Positions 6,693 to 14,336 of a stretch of 28,317 nt of DNA are shown here, piece after piece (position 1 is the first letter of the stretch; every line of letters starts with the position of its first letter). Below the pieces are notes generated by a model that saw nothing but the letters and a program-made list of their open reading frames with translations, ran no database searches and was not told where the DNA came from. A program made the translations under genes and the position numbers. Source of the stretch: an uncultured Roseburia sp. (lineage in GTDB: Bacteria > Bacillota > Clostridia > Lachnospirales > Lachnospiraceae); assembly GCA_900548205.1 (NCBI GenBank), contig URJS01000023.1:1-28317 (forward strand). Reading direction: 5' to 3'.

Positions 6693-9242
6693 ATGAAGCT
6701 TCGTTGGCGAAATTTTACAGGTACGACTTCCAATGAGATCACAGAGCGCGAGAAACAGCATAAAAGCTTAGTCAGGAGAGCGGCAGCCGAGGGCTTTGTT
6801 CTTCTGAAAAATGAGGATTGCTTACTCCCCCTAAAAAGGGGGAGTAAGCTTGCTTTATACGGAGCGGGCGCAGGAAAAACAATAAAGGGCGGCATCGGCT
6901 CCGGGGATGTGAACGAGCGGGAGAGTATCGATATATACAGAGGTCTTGCACAGGCAGGCTATCAGATCACAACAGAGGAATGGCTAAGCGCGTACGACAG
7001 CTGTCAAAGGGCAGCGCGCGAGGCGTGGAGTAGGACGATCCAGAGGAAGATGGAGGAGGAAAAGATTCCGTTTTATCTGGCATATTTCACGACGCCATTT
7101 GCGATACCGGCGGGAAGTATTCCCGGTGAGGAGGCAGAGAGGGATGATGCCGATGCGGCAGTCTATGTGCTGTCGCGCATTTCCGGGGAGGGAGCAGACC
7201 GAAAGGCAGCGCGCGGCGATTACTTTCTCTCCGATGAGGAGTTTTCCTTATTAAAGCGAATCGGGGAGTGTTATTCCAAAGTCATTCTGGTGCTAAATAC
7301 AGGCGGGATCGTCGATCTTGGATTTGCGGAGGAGATTTCGAGTATTCAGGCGATTCTGCAATTTGGGCAGGCGGGACAGGAGGGTGGAAATGCGCTGGCG
7401 GACGTTATTTCGGGAGACGTCACACCGTCCGGCAAGCTGACAGATACATGGGCGTATTGCTATGAGGATTATCCGACTGCCCGATTTCCGAATAAAAGCG
7501 AAAATAAAAGGCAGGTGGAGTACCGGGAGGGAATTTATGTGGGCTATCGGTACTTTGACACATTTGAGATACCTGTCCGCTATTCCTTCGGCTACGGTCT
7601 GTCCTATACCGATTTTTCTGTGAAAGCGTTAAATATCGCGCTTTCAGAGGAGGAGGGAGACCCGCAGCTAACGGTAACGGCAGAGGTGAAAAATAGCGGG
7701 CAGCAGTATGCGGGGAAAGAGGTGGTGCAGGTCTATGTCTCCTGCCCGCAGGGGCGTCTGGCAAAGGAGTTTCGGCGTCTGGCAGGGTTTGTGAAAACAA
7801 AAGAGCTTGCGCCCGGGGAGGCGCAGGTGGTAAAGCTTTCATTTTCAATCGCGTCGCTTTCCTCCTATGAGGAGGAACAGGCGGCATGGATCTTAGAAAG
7901 CGGCTGCTATGGGATCTGGCTTGGCAATGCGCTTTGCAATGTACGGCTGATCGGAACGGCTGTTTTGGAGGAGGAGGTCATGCTCCGCTCCTGCCGGGCG
8001 ATTTGTGCGAAACAGACGCAGATCGAAGAAATTTTGCCTGACTTAGCCACGCAAAAGCGCAGAGAAGAAAGCTGGCGCAGGGAGGCGGAAGAAAAGAAAC
8101 TGCCATGTGTGATGCTGCCGCATTTTTCATATACTCCCCAAAAGCCGGCAGTCTCTGAAGCATTTCGGGCAGTTTCCAAAGAGGCGAAGGCGCTTGTCAA
8201 GCGTCTCACAAAGGAGGAGCTGATCGCCGTGACAGTCGGTGCGCTCGACGGTCAGAGCCGGGGGCTGATCGGCGCGGCAGGGAAAAGCGTTCCTGGTGCG
8301 GCGGCAGAGACGACCTCTGTCTTGAGCGGCGAGCCATATCGGGTCGCGAGCGTTGTGCTGGCGGACGGTCCGGCGGGCTTACGGCTGCGGCAAAGCTATC
8401 AGGTAAAGGACGGAGAGCTTGTGGAGAGCGGTGCGATCGGGGAATTGGAGCAGCAGTTTTTTCCGAAAAAAGCGGTTACGGAAGGAATGACCTACTATCA
8501 GTACTGTACGGCAATGCCGGTTGGTACGCTGCTGGCACAGAGCTGGAATCCGGCGCTGGCGGAGGAGCTCGGAGGCATGGTGGGGAGGGAAATGGAGCTG
8601 TTTGAGATTTCTCTCTGGCTTGCGCCGGGTATGAACATTCACAGAAACCCGCTGGGAGGAAGAAATTTTGAGTATTATTCGGAGGACCCGCTTTTGACGG
8701 GGAGGATAGCGGCAGCCGTCACAAGAGGCGTGCAGTCTGTTGCGGGATGCGGAGCGACGATCAAGCATTTTGCCTGCAACAATCAGGAGGAGGAGCGCTT
8801 AAATTCAGACTCCGTTGTCTCGGAGCGCGCGCTGCGGGAAATTTATCTCAAGGGCTTTGAGATCACCGTAAAAGAAGCCCAGCCGATGGCTGTCATGACA
8901 GCCTACAATAAAATAAACGGAATCTATGCGGCGAACAATTATGGTTTGTGTACAGAGGTTTTGCGCGGGGAATGGAATTTTGAGGGAATTGTGATGACAG
9001 ACTGGGCGACGACGCTGTCCGCAGAGGACGGCACCTGCAGTGCCGCCGGATGTATTGCGGCAGGAAATGATCTGATCATGCCGGGGTCGGAGACTGACTG
9101 TGACAGTATTCGCAGGGCAGCAGAGAGCGGTACGCTGCCAAAGGAGGCGTTAAGAGATTGTGCGTACCGCAATATCCGCATGATCCTACAGACCAATCAA
9201 TATGAGAATGCGCCGGCCTATCAGGATCAGTTCATCTGGTGA
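6693..9242 (+). CDS. Glycoside hydrolase family 3 with permuted domain order (beta-glucosidase/xylosidase type)
   Basis: In this 849-residue protein the domain that is normally C-terminal comes first: EGFVLLKNEDCLLPLKRG near residue 34 and GGIGSGDVNERES near 69. A fibronectin-III-like domain follows (about 325-420, EVVQVYVSCPQGRLAKEFRRL region). The catalytic TIM-barrel domain comes last: DGPAGLRL, GGRNFEYYSEDPLLTG, KHFACNNQ (K691-H692) and GIVMTDW, where Asp770 is the expected nucleophile. Reversed GH3s of this kind are known from ruminal Firmicutes such as Ruminococcus and Butyrivibrio. No signal peptide is seen, so it probably cleaves imported glycosides in the cytoplasm. GGAG lies five bases before the ATG. 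Its 3' end overlaps the convergent regulator gene by 16 bases. Linkage specificity cannot be read. Confidence 0.93.
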   Translation: MKLRWRNFTGTTSNEITEREKQHKSLVRRAAAEGFVLLKNEDCLLPLKRGSKLALYGAGAGKTIKGGIGSGDVNERESIDIYRGLAQAGYQITTEEWLSAYDSCQRAAREAWSRTIQRKMEEEKIPFYLAYFTTPFAIPAGSIPGEEAERDDADAAVYVLSRISGEGADRKAARGDYFLSDEEFSLLKRIGECYSKVILVLNTGGIVDLGFAEEISSIQAILQFGQAGQEGGNALADVISGDVTPSGKLTDTWAYCYEDYPTARFPNKSENKRQVEYREGIYVGYRYFDTFEIPVRYSFGYGLSYTDFSVKALNIALSEEEGDPQLTVTAEVKNSGQQYAGKEVVQVYVSCPQGRLAKEFRRLAGFVKTKELAPGEAQVVKLSFSIASLSSYEEEQAAWILESGCYGIWLGNALCNVRLIGTAVLEEEVMLRSCRAICAKQTQIEEILPDLATQKRREESWRREAEEKKLPCVMLPHFSYTPQKPAVSEAFRAVSKEAKALVKRLTKEELIAVTVGALDGQSRGLIGAAGKSVPGAAAETTSVLSGEPYRVASVVLADGPAGLRLRQSYQVKDGELVESGAIGELEQQFFPKKAVTEGMTYYQYCTAMPVGTLLAQSWNPALAEELGGMVGREMELFEISLWLAPGMNIHRNPLGGRNFEYYSEDPLLTGRIAAAVTRGVQSVAGCGATIKHFACNNQEEERLNSDSVVSERALREIYLKGFEITVKEAQPMAVMTAYNKINGIYAANNYGLCTEVLRGEWNFEGIVMTDWATTLSAEDGTCSAAGCIAAGNDLIMPGSETDCDSIRRAAESGTLPKEALRDCAYRNIRMILQTNQYENAPAYQDQFIW
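6820..6849 (+). repeat. Perfect 13-bp inverted repeat inside the GH3 gene
   Basis: GCTTACTCCCCCT is followed by AAAA and then its exact reverse complement, about codons 43-52 of the GH3 reading frame. The predicted RNA hairpin is very stable. No T-tract follows, so it is not a normal terminator. Confidence 0.85.
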
Positions 9243-11434
9243 CGGCGGTATTCTCCCGGAGTGACGCCGATATATTTCTTAAAGATTCTTCGGAAGGTGA
9301 TGTCGTTTTCGTAGCCGCAGCTATTGGCGATCTGCAGTACAGGAAGCTCGGTCGCCGTTAAGAGCGTGCATGCGTGCTCGATGCGTTTCTGATTGACATA
9401 GGAAAGAAAATTTTCCCCAGTCAGCGCCTTTATTTTCCGGCTCATCTGGCTCTCGGAAAGGGAGAAGGCTTCCGCAAAGTAGCTAAGCGACAGATTTTCA
9501 TCGCAAAGGTGCTCGTCCAGCCATTCTAAAATCCGGCGGGAGGCGTGCTTTGACTGTTCCTCGGATGATTGTTCAAAGAGAGCGGTGAGCTTATCTAAGG
9601 TCTGCGCACAAAGCTCTGATAAGGTGTCAAACGCATCGCGGGCATCTGTGTTTAGGCCGCGCAGCGTCTCCGTATCAAGCGCCGACTGATATTCCTGCGG
9701 GAGCTTTGATGCGGCAAGGAGCAACTGCTTTTGTGCATATGTCAAATGCTCCTTTTTGCCGTAGCCTGATTTGGAGATCAGGCGGAAATACTCCGAAAAA
9801 TTTTCCTTTGCCGTCTGAAACCGAAAGGCGGAAAAGCTGGCATCCAGTGACTTTAACGTTTCGGGCGTCGGTAAGTTGAGAACCTGCGCAGCAAACAGTG
9901 CATAGAAGGAAATTGCCTTTTCTTCTGTTTGCAGAGAGAAATAATCTAAGGTGCAGATCGCCTGTGAATAAGAAATCGGCGCATATTTTAAATCCTCCGA
10001 CATACTTCCGATTCCATAGGAACAGACGCCCTCCTCCTGTTCTAAAATGTCACTGACAGCTTTTTGGGACAAAAGCGCCTGTTGCTTGTCGGCACAGTTA
10101 AAGAATAAAACGCCTACATGCTTGCGGCAGGATAAATACAGGCAGACGACAGATTCTGTTGTCTGGCTTTTGGCAAGCTGATACCAGTAACCATGCGTCA
10201 GCGTCGGCGCGATGAGCGCAACGCAAAAGCAGATGGAAAACGGAATGCGCACGCCAAGACTGGAAAGCCCGCGCAGAACCTGTGCATCGTCCCCGTTGTT
10301 TGAGCTTAGCAGCTCCAGCAAAAAGCTGTTGATCAAAACCGGCTTATAGAGCGAAAGCTGCTGCTCCAACAATGCTTTATTTTCTAAAATGGCGCTGACG
10401 GTGCTTTTTAGGGTTTCGTATTCCGGTTCATGCGCGGCTGCGGACGCGGTGTCTGTGATCATGGACGACAGCTCCCGGATCGGCGCATAATTTTTCTTGC
10501 AGATCGCATTTGCAAGCGGAATCTGCAGGCAGACTCCCACAAGAAAAATTACAGTAAATAAAAGCAGGCACAGCCAGAGCTGTTTTTGCAGAAAGTCTTT
10601 GGAATAGCCGACATAGTGCGTCCAGCCGCTGTGGGTATCCGCAGCGGAAAGGTAGCGGTTATCGGAGGTAAGCCGGGCAAGCGTGGCAGCGGAGAGGGAG
10701 GCTTTTTCCTCCGGCGGAAGAAAAAGCGGGGAATGATTCTCTCCGAGGATAAAATACTCGATATTTTCTCCGACGAGGGCATCCAGCTCTTTTAAGATCT
10801 GTGCGTCGTCGAGAAATAAAAATAAGGTTCCGTAGCGGCTTCCGTTGCTGTTGATGAGCGGCAGAATGTAGACCGACTGCAGCGGCGTGTTTGTCTCTGC
10901 GATCGCGCCCTGCGGGAGGAACAGGTAATAGCCGGGGGTCAGAGGTCTTAGGTAGTCTGCGAAGGTATCGGAGTCCGTGTTAAAAACACTCTGGCAAAAG
11001 CTTTCCAGTGTGATCGTTCCGTGATCTGATATAATATACTCTTTTTCCATCAGGTAAACGCTCATGGAAGAAATATGCCGGTTGAGCGCCTTATGTGAAA
11101 TAAGATCATGCTGTGCATTAAAAAAGATCGTGGAGTTGGTCTGTGAAAAATTAAGGTAAGGATTGCCGGAGGCAGAGAGCGCAAGAAGCGGGTCGAGCCG
11201 TCCGACATTAAATGCGATCGTCTGGCACTCGCGGAGCAGTCCCTCGGAAAAATCGGACAGGGAATCTGCCGATTGCCGCAAAAGCTCTTTTTTATGCTGA
11301 TGGGACTGATAGGAAAACGTACAGACCCCGATCAGAAACAGAGTTACAAAGATCAAAAAAAGCTGTAGGAAATGGCGAAGAAACATTTTTTTATACATAG
11401 AAGTTGTAAAAGCAGGCTTAAAAAAATTTCTCAT
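9227..11434 (-). CDS. Membrane-anchored AraC-family regulator with extracytoplasmic sensor region
   Basis: The product (735 residues from the second ATG) has one membrane span near residues 20-40, an extracytoplasmic region of about 250 residues, and a second span around 290-315 (LWLCLLLFTVIFLVGVCLQIP). A helical linker and a YesN-like middle region follow, ending in an AraC DNA-binding domain over the last ~100 residues with two HTH motifs (LSYFAEAFSLSESQMSRKI; VLQIANSCGYENDITFRRIFKKY). This one-component design is common beside LplABC importers, where it senses an external sugar. AGGAG is seven bases from the ATG at 11434 but only four from the one at 11437, so I prefer 11434. It converges on the GH3 gene, diverges from the second Gfo/Idh gene, and is the obvious candidate activator of this locus. 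Confidence 0.9.
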   Translation of the reverse strand: MRNFFKPAFTTSMYKKMFLRHFLQLFLIFVTLFLIGVCTFSYQSHQHKKELLRQSADSLSDFSEGLLRECQTIAFNVGRLDPLLALSASGNPYLNFSQTNSTIFFNAQHDLISHKALNRHISSMSVYLMEKEYIISDHGTITLESFCQSVFNTDSDTFADYLRPLTPGYYLFLPQGAIAETNTPLQSVYILPLINSNGSRYGTLFLFLDDAQILKELDALVGENIEYFILGENHSPLFLPPEEKASLSAATLARLTSDNRYLSAADTHSGWTHYVGYSKDFLQKQLWLCLLLFTVIFLVGVCLQIPLANAICKKNYAPIRELSSMITDTASAAAHEPEYETLKSTVSAILENKALLEQQLSLYKPVLINSFLLELLSSNNGDDAQVLRGLSSLGVRIPFSICFCVALIAPTLTHGYWYQLAKSQTTESVVCLYLSCRKHVGVLFFNCADKQQALLSQKAVSDILEQEEGVCSYGIGSMSEDLKYAPISYSQAICTLDYFSLQTEEKAISFYALFAAQVLNLPTPETLKSLDASFSAFRFQTAKENFSEYFRLISKSGYGKKEHLTYAQKQLLLAASKLPQEYQSALDTETLRGLNTDARDAFDTLSELCAQTLDKLTALFEQSSEEQSKHASRRILEWLDEHLCDENLSLSYFAEAFSLSESQMSRKIKALTGENFLSYVNQKRIEHACTLLTATELPVLQIANSCGYENDITFRRIFKKYIGVTPGEYRRHQMN

Positions 11435-11476
11435 CATAAGTCTCCTCGTTAAAATATCGTATCAGGTGATAGCTAT

Positions 11477-11505
11477 AGTGTATCATAAAAAAATCATAGA
11501 TGCAA
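11477..11505 (-). promoter_or_regulatory. Candidate promoter for the AraC-family regulator
   Basis: On the minus strand TTGCAT (11505-11500) is separated by 17 nt from TACACT (11482-11477). A TG dinucleotide sits one base before the -10, the extended -10 arrangement. The predicted leader is about 35 nt. The 75-96 nt divergent gap must also hold the promoter of the plus-strand Gfo/Idh gene, for which I see no clear hexamer pair. Confidence 0.5.
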
Positions 11506-11530
11506 AAGGCTTATGTACATGGAGGTAACA

Positions 11531-12811
11531 ATGAAAAAGACGATTTCGATTGTGATTGCAGGCGCCGGCGGCAGGGGATTTCTTGCGTACGCGCCTTACA
11601 CCAAAAAATTTCCGGAAAAAATGAAGCTTGTCGGGGTGGCGGAGCCGGATGATTTTCGGCGCGCGCGTATCCGGGAGGAATACGGATTAGGGGAAGAACA
11701 GTGTTTTTCCGATGCAAAGCAGCTGTTTGCCGTGCCGAGGATGGCGGATATTGCGTTTATCTGCACGCAGGACAGACAGCATGTGAAGCATGCACTGCTT
11801 GCAATGCGGCAGGGGTATGATATTTTGCTGGAAAAGCCTGTCTCCCCCTATGCGGATGAGTGCAGGAGGCTCTACCGGGCAGCATGCGGCTGCGGCGCGC
11901 TTGTGACAGTCTGTCATGTGCTGCGGTATGCGCCGTTTTACAGAAAAATCAAGGAGCTGTTAGAGTGTCGGGCGATCGGGGAAATAATATCCATTCAGGC
12001 GGCGGAAAATGTCGGGTACTGGCATTATACGCACAGCTATGTGAGAGGGAAATGGAGAAACAGTAAGGAGACCAGTCCGATGATCCTCGCAAAATGCTGT
12101 CATGACATGGACCTGTTTGTATGGCTGACGGAGAGCCGGTGTCAGGCCATTTCCTCGATGGGGGCTCTTACCTATTTTCAGGAAAATAACGCGCCGTGCG
12201 GTGCGCCGGGCTATTGCATGCAGGGTTGTCCGAAAAAGTCCGACTGTCCATTTGATGCTGAAAAAATTTATCTGACCGACGCTGTGAATGCAAGCGGGCA
12301 AAACGGAACGGACTGGATGCAGAGGGAGGTGAGCGGTGCGGAGGGGGCGGCGTGTTTGCGGGAGGCTTTGTATGACGGACCTTATGGGCGCTGTGTATTT
12401 CGGTGTGACAATGATGTGGTCGATCATCAGGTTGTCTGTGCCCGGATGGAAAACGGCGTGACGATTTCATTTTCGATGTGTGGATTTCACGAGAAGAATT
12501 ACCGGACGATCCATATTATGGGAACTGCCGGAGAGTTATACGGAACGATGGAGGAGGACCGTTTGGTCTTGCAGCCGTTTGGGCGGGAGGCGGTCGAGAT
12601 CGTGACTGCGGGAGAGGCAGATGAGAAAAGTCACGGGGGCGGAGATGAGCAGATGATGGAGGATTTGTATGAGGCTGTCACAGAAGGAGGAGCGACGCTC
12701 ACCGGACTTGGGGATTCTCTGGAAAGTCACTATATGGCATTGGCGGCAGAGGAATCACGCATGGAGGGCGGCAGAATGATCGTGCTTGAGGAATTTCGCG
12801 GGCAGGGGTGA
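11531..12811 (+). CDS. Gfo/Idh/MocA family oxidoreductase with cysteine cluster
   Basis: This 426-residue protein has an N-terminal Rossmann motif (VIAGAGGRGF) and the canonical EKP motif at 101-103, so it looks like a true NAD(P)-dependent sugar dehydrogenase. CHDMDLFVWL around residues 190-200 sits in the substrate-binding region. Four cysteines form C-x5-C-x3-C-x5-C at 223, 229, 233 and 239 (CGAPGYCMQGCPKKSDCPF), a feature of one Gfo/Idh subgroup that may bind a metal. The start at 11531 is chosen because GGAGGT lies four bases upstream; the ATG at 11513 has no such site. It is divergent from the AraC regulator and probably co-regulated with the sugar operon. Its substrate may be a product of the GH3 or GH109-like enzyme. 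Confidence 0.88.
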   Translation: MKKTISIVIAGAGGRGFLAYAPYTKKFPEKMKLVGVAEPDDFRRARIREEYGLGEEQCFSDAKQLFAVPRMADIAFICTQDRQHVKHALLAMRQGYDILLEKPVSPYADECRRLYRAACGCGALVTVCHVLRYAPFYRKIKELLECRAIGEIISIQAAENVGYWHYTHSYVRGKWRNSKETSPMILAKCCHDMDLFVWLTESRCQAISSMGALTYFQENNAPCGAPGYCMQGCPKKSDCPFDAEKIYLTDAVNASGQNGTDWMQREVSGAEGAACLREALYDGPYGRCVFRCDNDVVDHQVVCARMENGVTISFSMCGFHEKNYRTIHIMGTAGELYGTMEEDRLVLQPFGREAVEIVTAGEADEKSHGGGDEQMMEDLYEAVTEGGATLTGLGDSLESHYMALAAEESRMEGGRMIVLEEFRGQG

Positions 12812-12951
12812 GACAGAGTTTTTGATTGCACCTTGTTTTAGTTTTCTATATTGATGAAACAAAAACCAGCTTGTAATATGTAAGAAAGGACAGCCAATTT
12901 TTGGCAGCAGGGTTTTGGGAACAGTACCGGAGGAAAGGGGGAGAACAGCTT

Positions 12952-13434
12952 ATGTGGACAATGGAGGATACAAGGAATGCGATACCTGTTCTGTGTGGGA
13001 TCATAACACTCATCATATGTATCAGGAAGCTTGTGATACGTGGGAAATCGCCGAACCAGAAGTTTATAGAGAAAGCAAAGGAAAATGGATGCGTAGTGGA
13101 GGCAGTGCTGCTGGATACATGGATAAATAGCGGGGATCACGACAGTAAAATTCAGGATGCACGGTATTCGACCAAGCATGCGATCTATGAGTATTATGTA
13201 GATGGCAAGAAGTATACAGCAGCATTCAGCGCCAAGATTTACCCGGGGAAGCATCCTATATTCCCAAATACCAGAACATTATACTATAAAAAGGGGAATC
13301 CGAAGAAGTCAATCTCAGAGGGTCAGGCTACCGAGGCAGCGAGGATGGAAAGAGGATGTCTGTTATCCATACTGTATACGATCATAGTGACGGTGGCAGT
13401 GGGCAGGCTGCTTTTATGGATAGGCTTGATATAA
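12952..13434 (+). CDS. Small membrane protein, DUF3592-like (paralog 1)
   Basis: The 160-residue product has an N-terminal hydrophobic span (IPVLCGIITLIICI), a soluble central region with beta-strand character, and a C-terminal span (LLSILYTIIVTVAVGRLLLWIGLI). The central segment ends LYYKKGNPKKSISEG; its neighbour has IYYKGSNPQKAC at the matching place, so the two genes are paralogs in tandem. This TM-soluble-TM layout recalls the DUF3592 group, which has no known function. The ATG at 12952 is chosen because a GGGGGAG site lies eight bases upstream; an upstream in-frame TTG at 12901 lacks one. Codons are richer in ATA and AGA than in the flanking metabolic genes, consistent with a different origin. 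Confidence 0.6.
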   Translation: MWTMEDTRNAIPVLCGIITLIICIRKLVIRGKSPNQKFIEKAKENGCVVEAVLLDTWINSGDHDSKIQDARYSTKHAIYEYYVDGKKYTAAFSAKIYPGKHPIFPNTRTLYYKKGNPKKSISEGQATEAARMERGCLLSILYTIIVTVAVGRLLLWIGLI

Positions 13435-13501
13435 ATATCATGGAGAGGATCTCTCCCGTATTATAATTATAAGTATAGACGCCGTTTTTGCCTCATGAAG
13501 T

Positions 13502-13915
13502 ATGGTAGAGTGGATAACAACTATAGCTGGAATATTTGTAATAGTCATCGCAGGAAACCTGATATTTTCCAATTCACAAAAAGGATTTGTGGATAGGGCA
13601 ACAAGAAAGGGATGGGTAGCACGAGGGAAGCTCATAAGAACATACACGCAGGAAGGAAAAACCTATGGTACCTATGAGTACAAGGTTGATCAGGATATAT
13701 ACAGTATTGACGTAGAATGTGAGATAAATTTGTATGAAGAAGAACCTCCCGCGCACATGGGGATATATTACAAGGGCAGTAATCCCCAAAAAGCATGTGT
13801 AAGAGAGAAAAATCCAAGAAAAAAACGTGAACAGGATAGGAAAAATGGATTTCTGTTTTGTATTGTTTTGTGTATTGTGGTTGGTATCATGAAGCTTGTG
13901 TTTGACAGTAATTGA
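13502..13915 (+). CDS. Small membrane protein, DUF3592-like (paralog 2)
   Basis: The 137-residue product repeats the plan of the preceding gene: an N-terminal span (TTIAGIFVIVIAGNLIF), a soluble middle (GKTYGTYEYKVDQDIYSIDVEC), the shared motif IYYKGSNPQKA, a very basic stretch (REKNPRKKREQDRK) and a C-terminal span (FLFCIVLCIVVGIMKLVF). The ribosome site before ATG 13502 is weak, so the start is uncertain. ATA-rich codon use matches paralog 1 and differs from neighbours. No function is known. It lies 67 bases after paralog 1 and is followed by a strong inverted repeat that could terminate the pair. Confidence 0.6.
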   Translation: MVEWITTIAGIFVIVIAGNLIFSNSQKGFVDRATRKGWVARGKLIRTYTQEGKTYGTYEYKVDQDIYSIDVECEINLYEEEPPAHMGIYYKGSNPQKACVREKNPRKKREQDRKNGFLFCIVLCIVVGIMKLVFDSN

Positions 13916-13992
13916 ATCTGATGCTGCAGAAAAATGGCTGTGAGGCATACCGGAGTTGGAAGATAGGAGACTGGCAGTACATATTTATAAAA

Positions 13993-14020
13993 GAGCGTGA
14001 GACGGTGCACGGACTGGAAC
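13993..14020 (-). repeat. Degenerate copy of the tRNA-Gly 3' end
   Basis: The plus-strand sequence AGAGCGTGAGACGG (13992-14005) followed by GGACTGGAAC (14011-14020) mirrors AGAGCGCGAGACGG and GGACTCGAAC of the intact tRNA gene (14103-14124), with five extra bases between the blocks. It covers the acceptor 3' strand and part of the T-arm. It cannot fold as a full tRNA and is probably a decayed duplicate. Confidence 0.55.
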
Positions 14021-14055
14021 GAAGAACCTCGAATGTAAGAGCCCGGCAGAACCCG

Positions 14056-14101
14056 TTACTAACAAAGAAGGCATCCAAACGGATGCCTTCTTTGTTAGTA
14101 A
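14056..14101. terminator. Bidirectional terminator, 21-bp perfect inverted repeat
   Basis: Arms 14056-14076 and 14081-14101 are exact reverse complements around a 4-nt loop. The inner part is an AAAGAAGGCATCC / GGATGCCTTCTTT stem, so each orientation ends in a T-rich 3' arm. It lies four bases past the tRNA-Gly 3' end on the minus strand and also follows the small membrane protein genes on the plus strand, so it can serve both. Confidence 0.85.
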
Positions 14102-14104
14102 GAG

Positions 14105-14177
14105 AGCGCGAGACGGGACTCGAACCCGCGACCCCGACCTTGGCAAGGTCGTGCTCCACCAACTGAGCCACTCGCGC
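14105..14177 (-). tRNA. tRNA-Gly (anticodon GCC)
   Basis: The minus strand gives a full 73-nt cloverleaf. The acceptor stem is GCGCGAG/CTCGCGC with discriminator T, the D-arm GCTC-AGTTGGTG-GAGC, the anticodon arm CGACC-TTGCCAA-GGTCG with GCC anticodon, and the T-arm GCGGG-TTCGAGT-CCCGT. CCA is not encoded. It decodes GGC/GGU. A strong promoter and a hairpin terminator flank it, so it is a single-gene unit. Confidence 0.96.
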
Positions 14178-14208
14178 AAATAATATCTGTATGCCAGACA
14201 CATATGGT

Positions 14209-14237
14209 ATCTTACTATGATATGAGAAAATTGTCAA
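14209..14237 (-). promoter_or_regulatory. Promoter of tRNA-Gly
   Basis: On the minus strand a perfect TTGACA (14237-14232) is separated by 17 nt from TAAGAT (14214-14209), placing the start about 25 nt before the mature tRNA 5' end at 14177. Confidence 0.8.
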
Positions 14238-14336
14238 CTGTTTTTTGAAAAAATTTACCGGAAGTTTTAAGAGAAGTTCTGTCATGTTCCGGAGGTCTGC
14301 TCATATACTGTAATAATCAGTATCTGGAGGCTTAGG

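Noticed and set aside
13442..13456. GGAGAG-GAT-CTCTCC hairpin between the two small paralogs as a terminator
   Set aside because: Six-base stem without a T-tract; too weak to call.
13912..14166. Plus-strand open frame ending RERETGLEPATPTLARSCSTN
   Set aside because: This is the well-known false peptide produced by reading the reverse complement of a tRNA-Gly gene.
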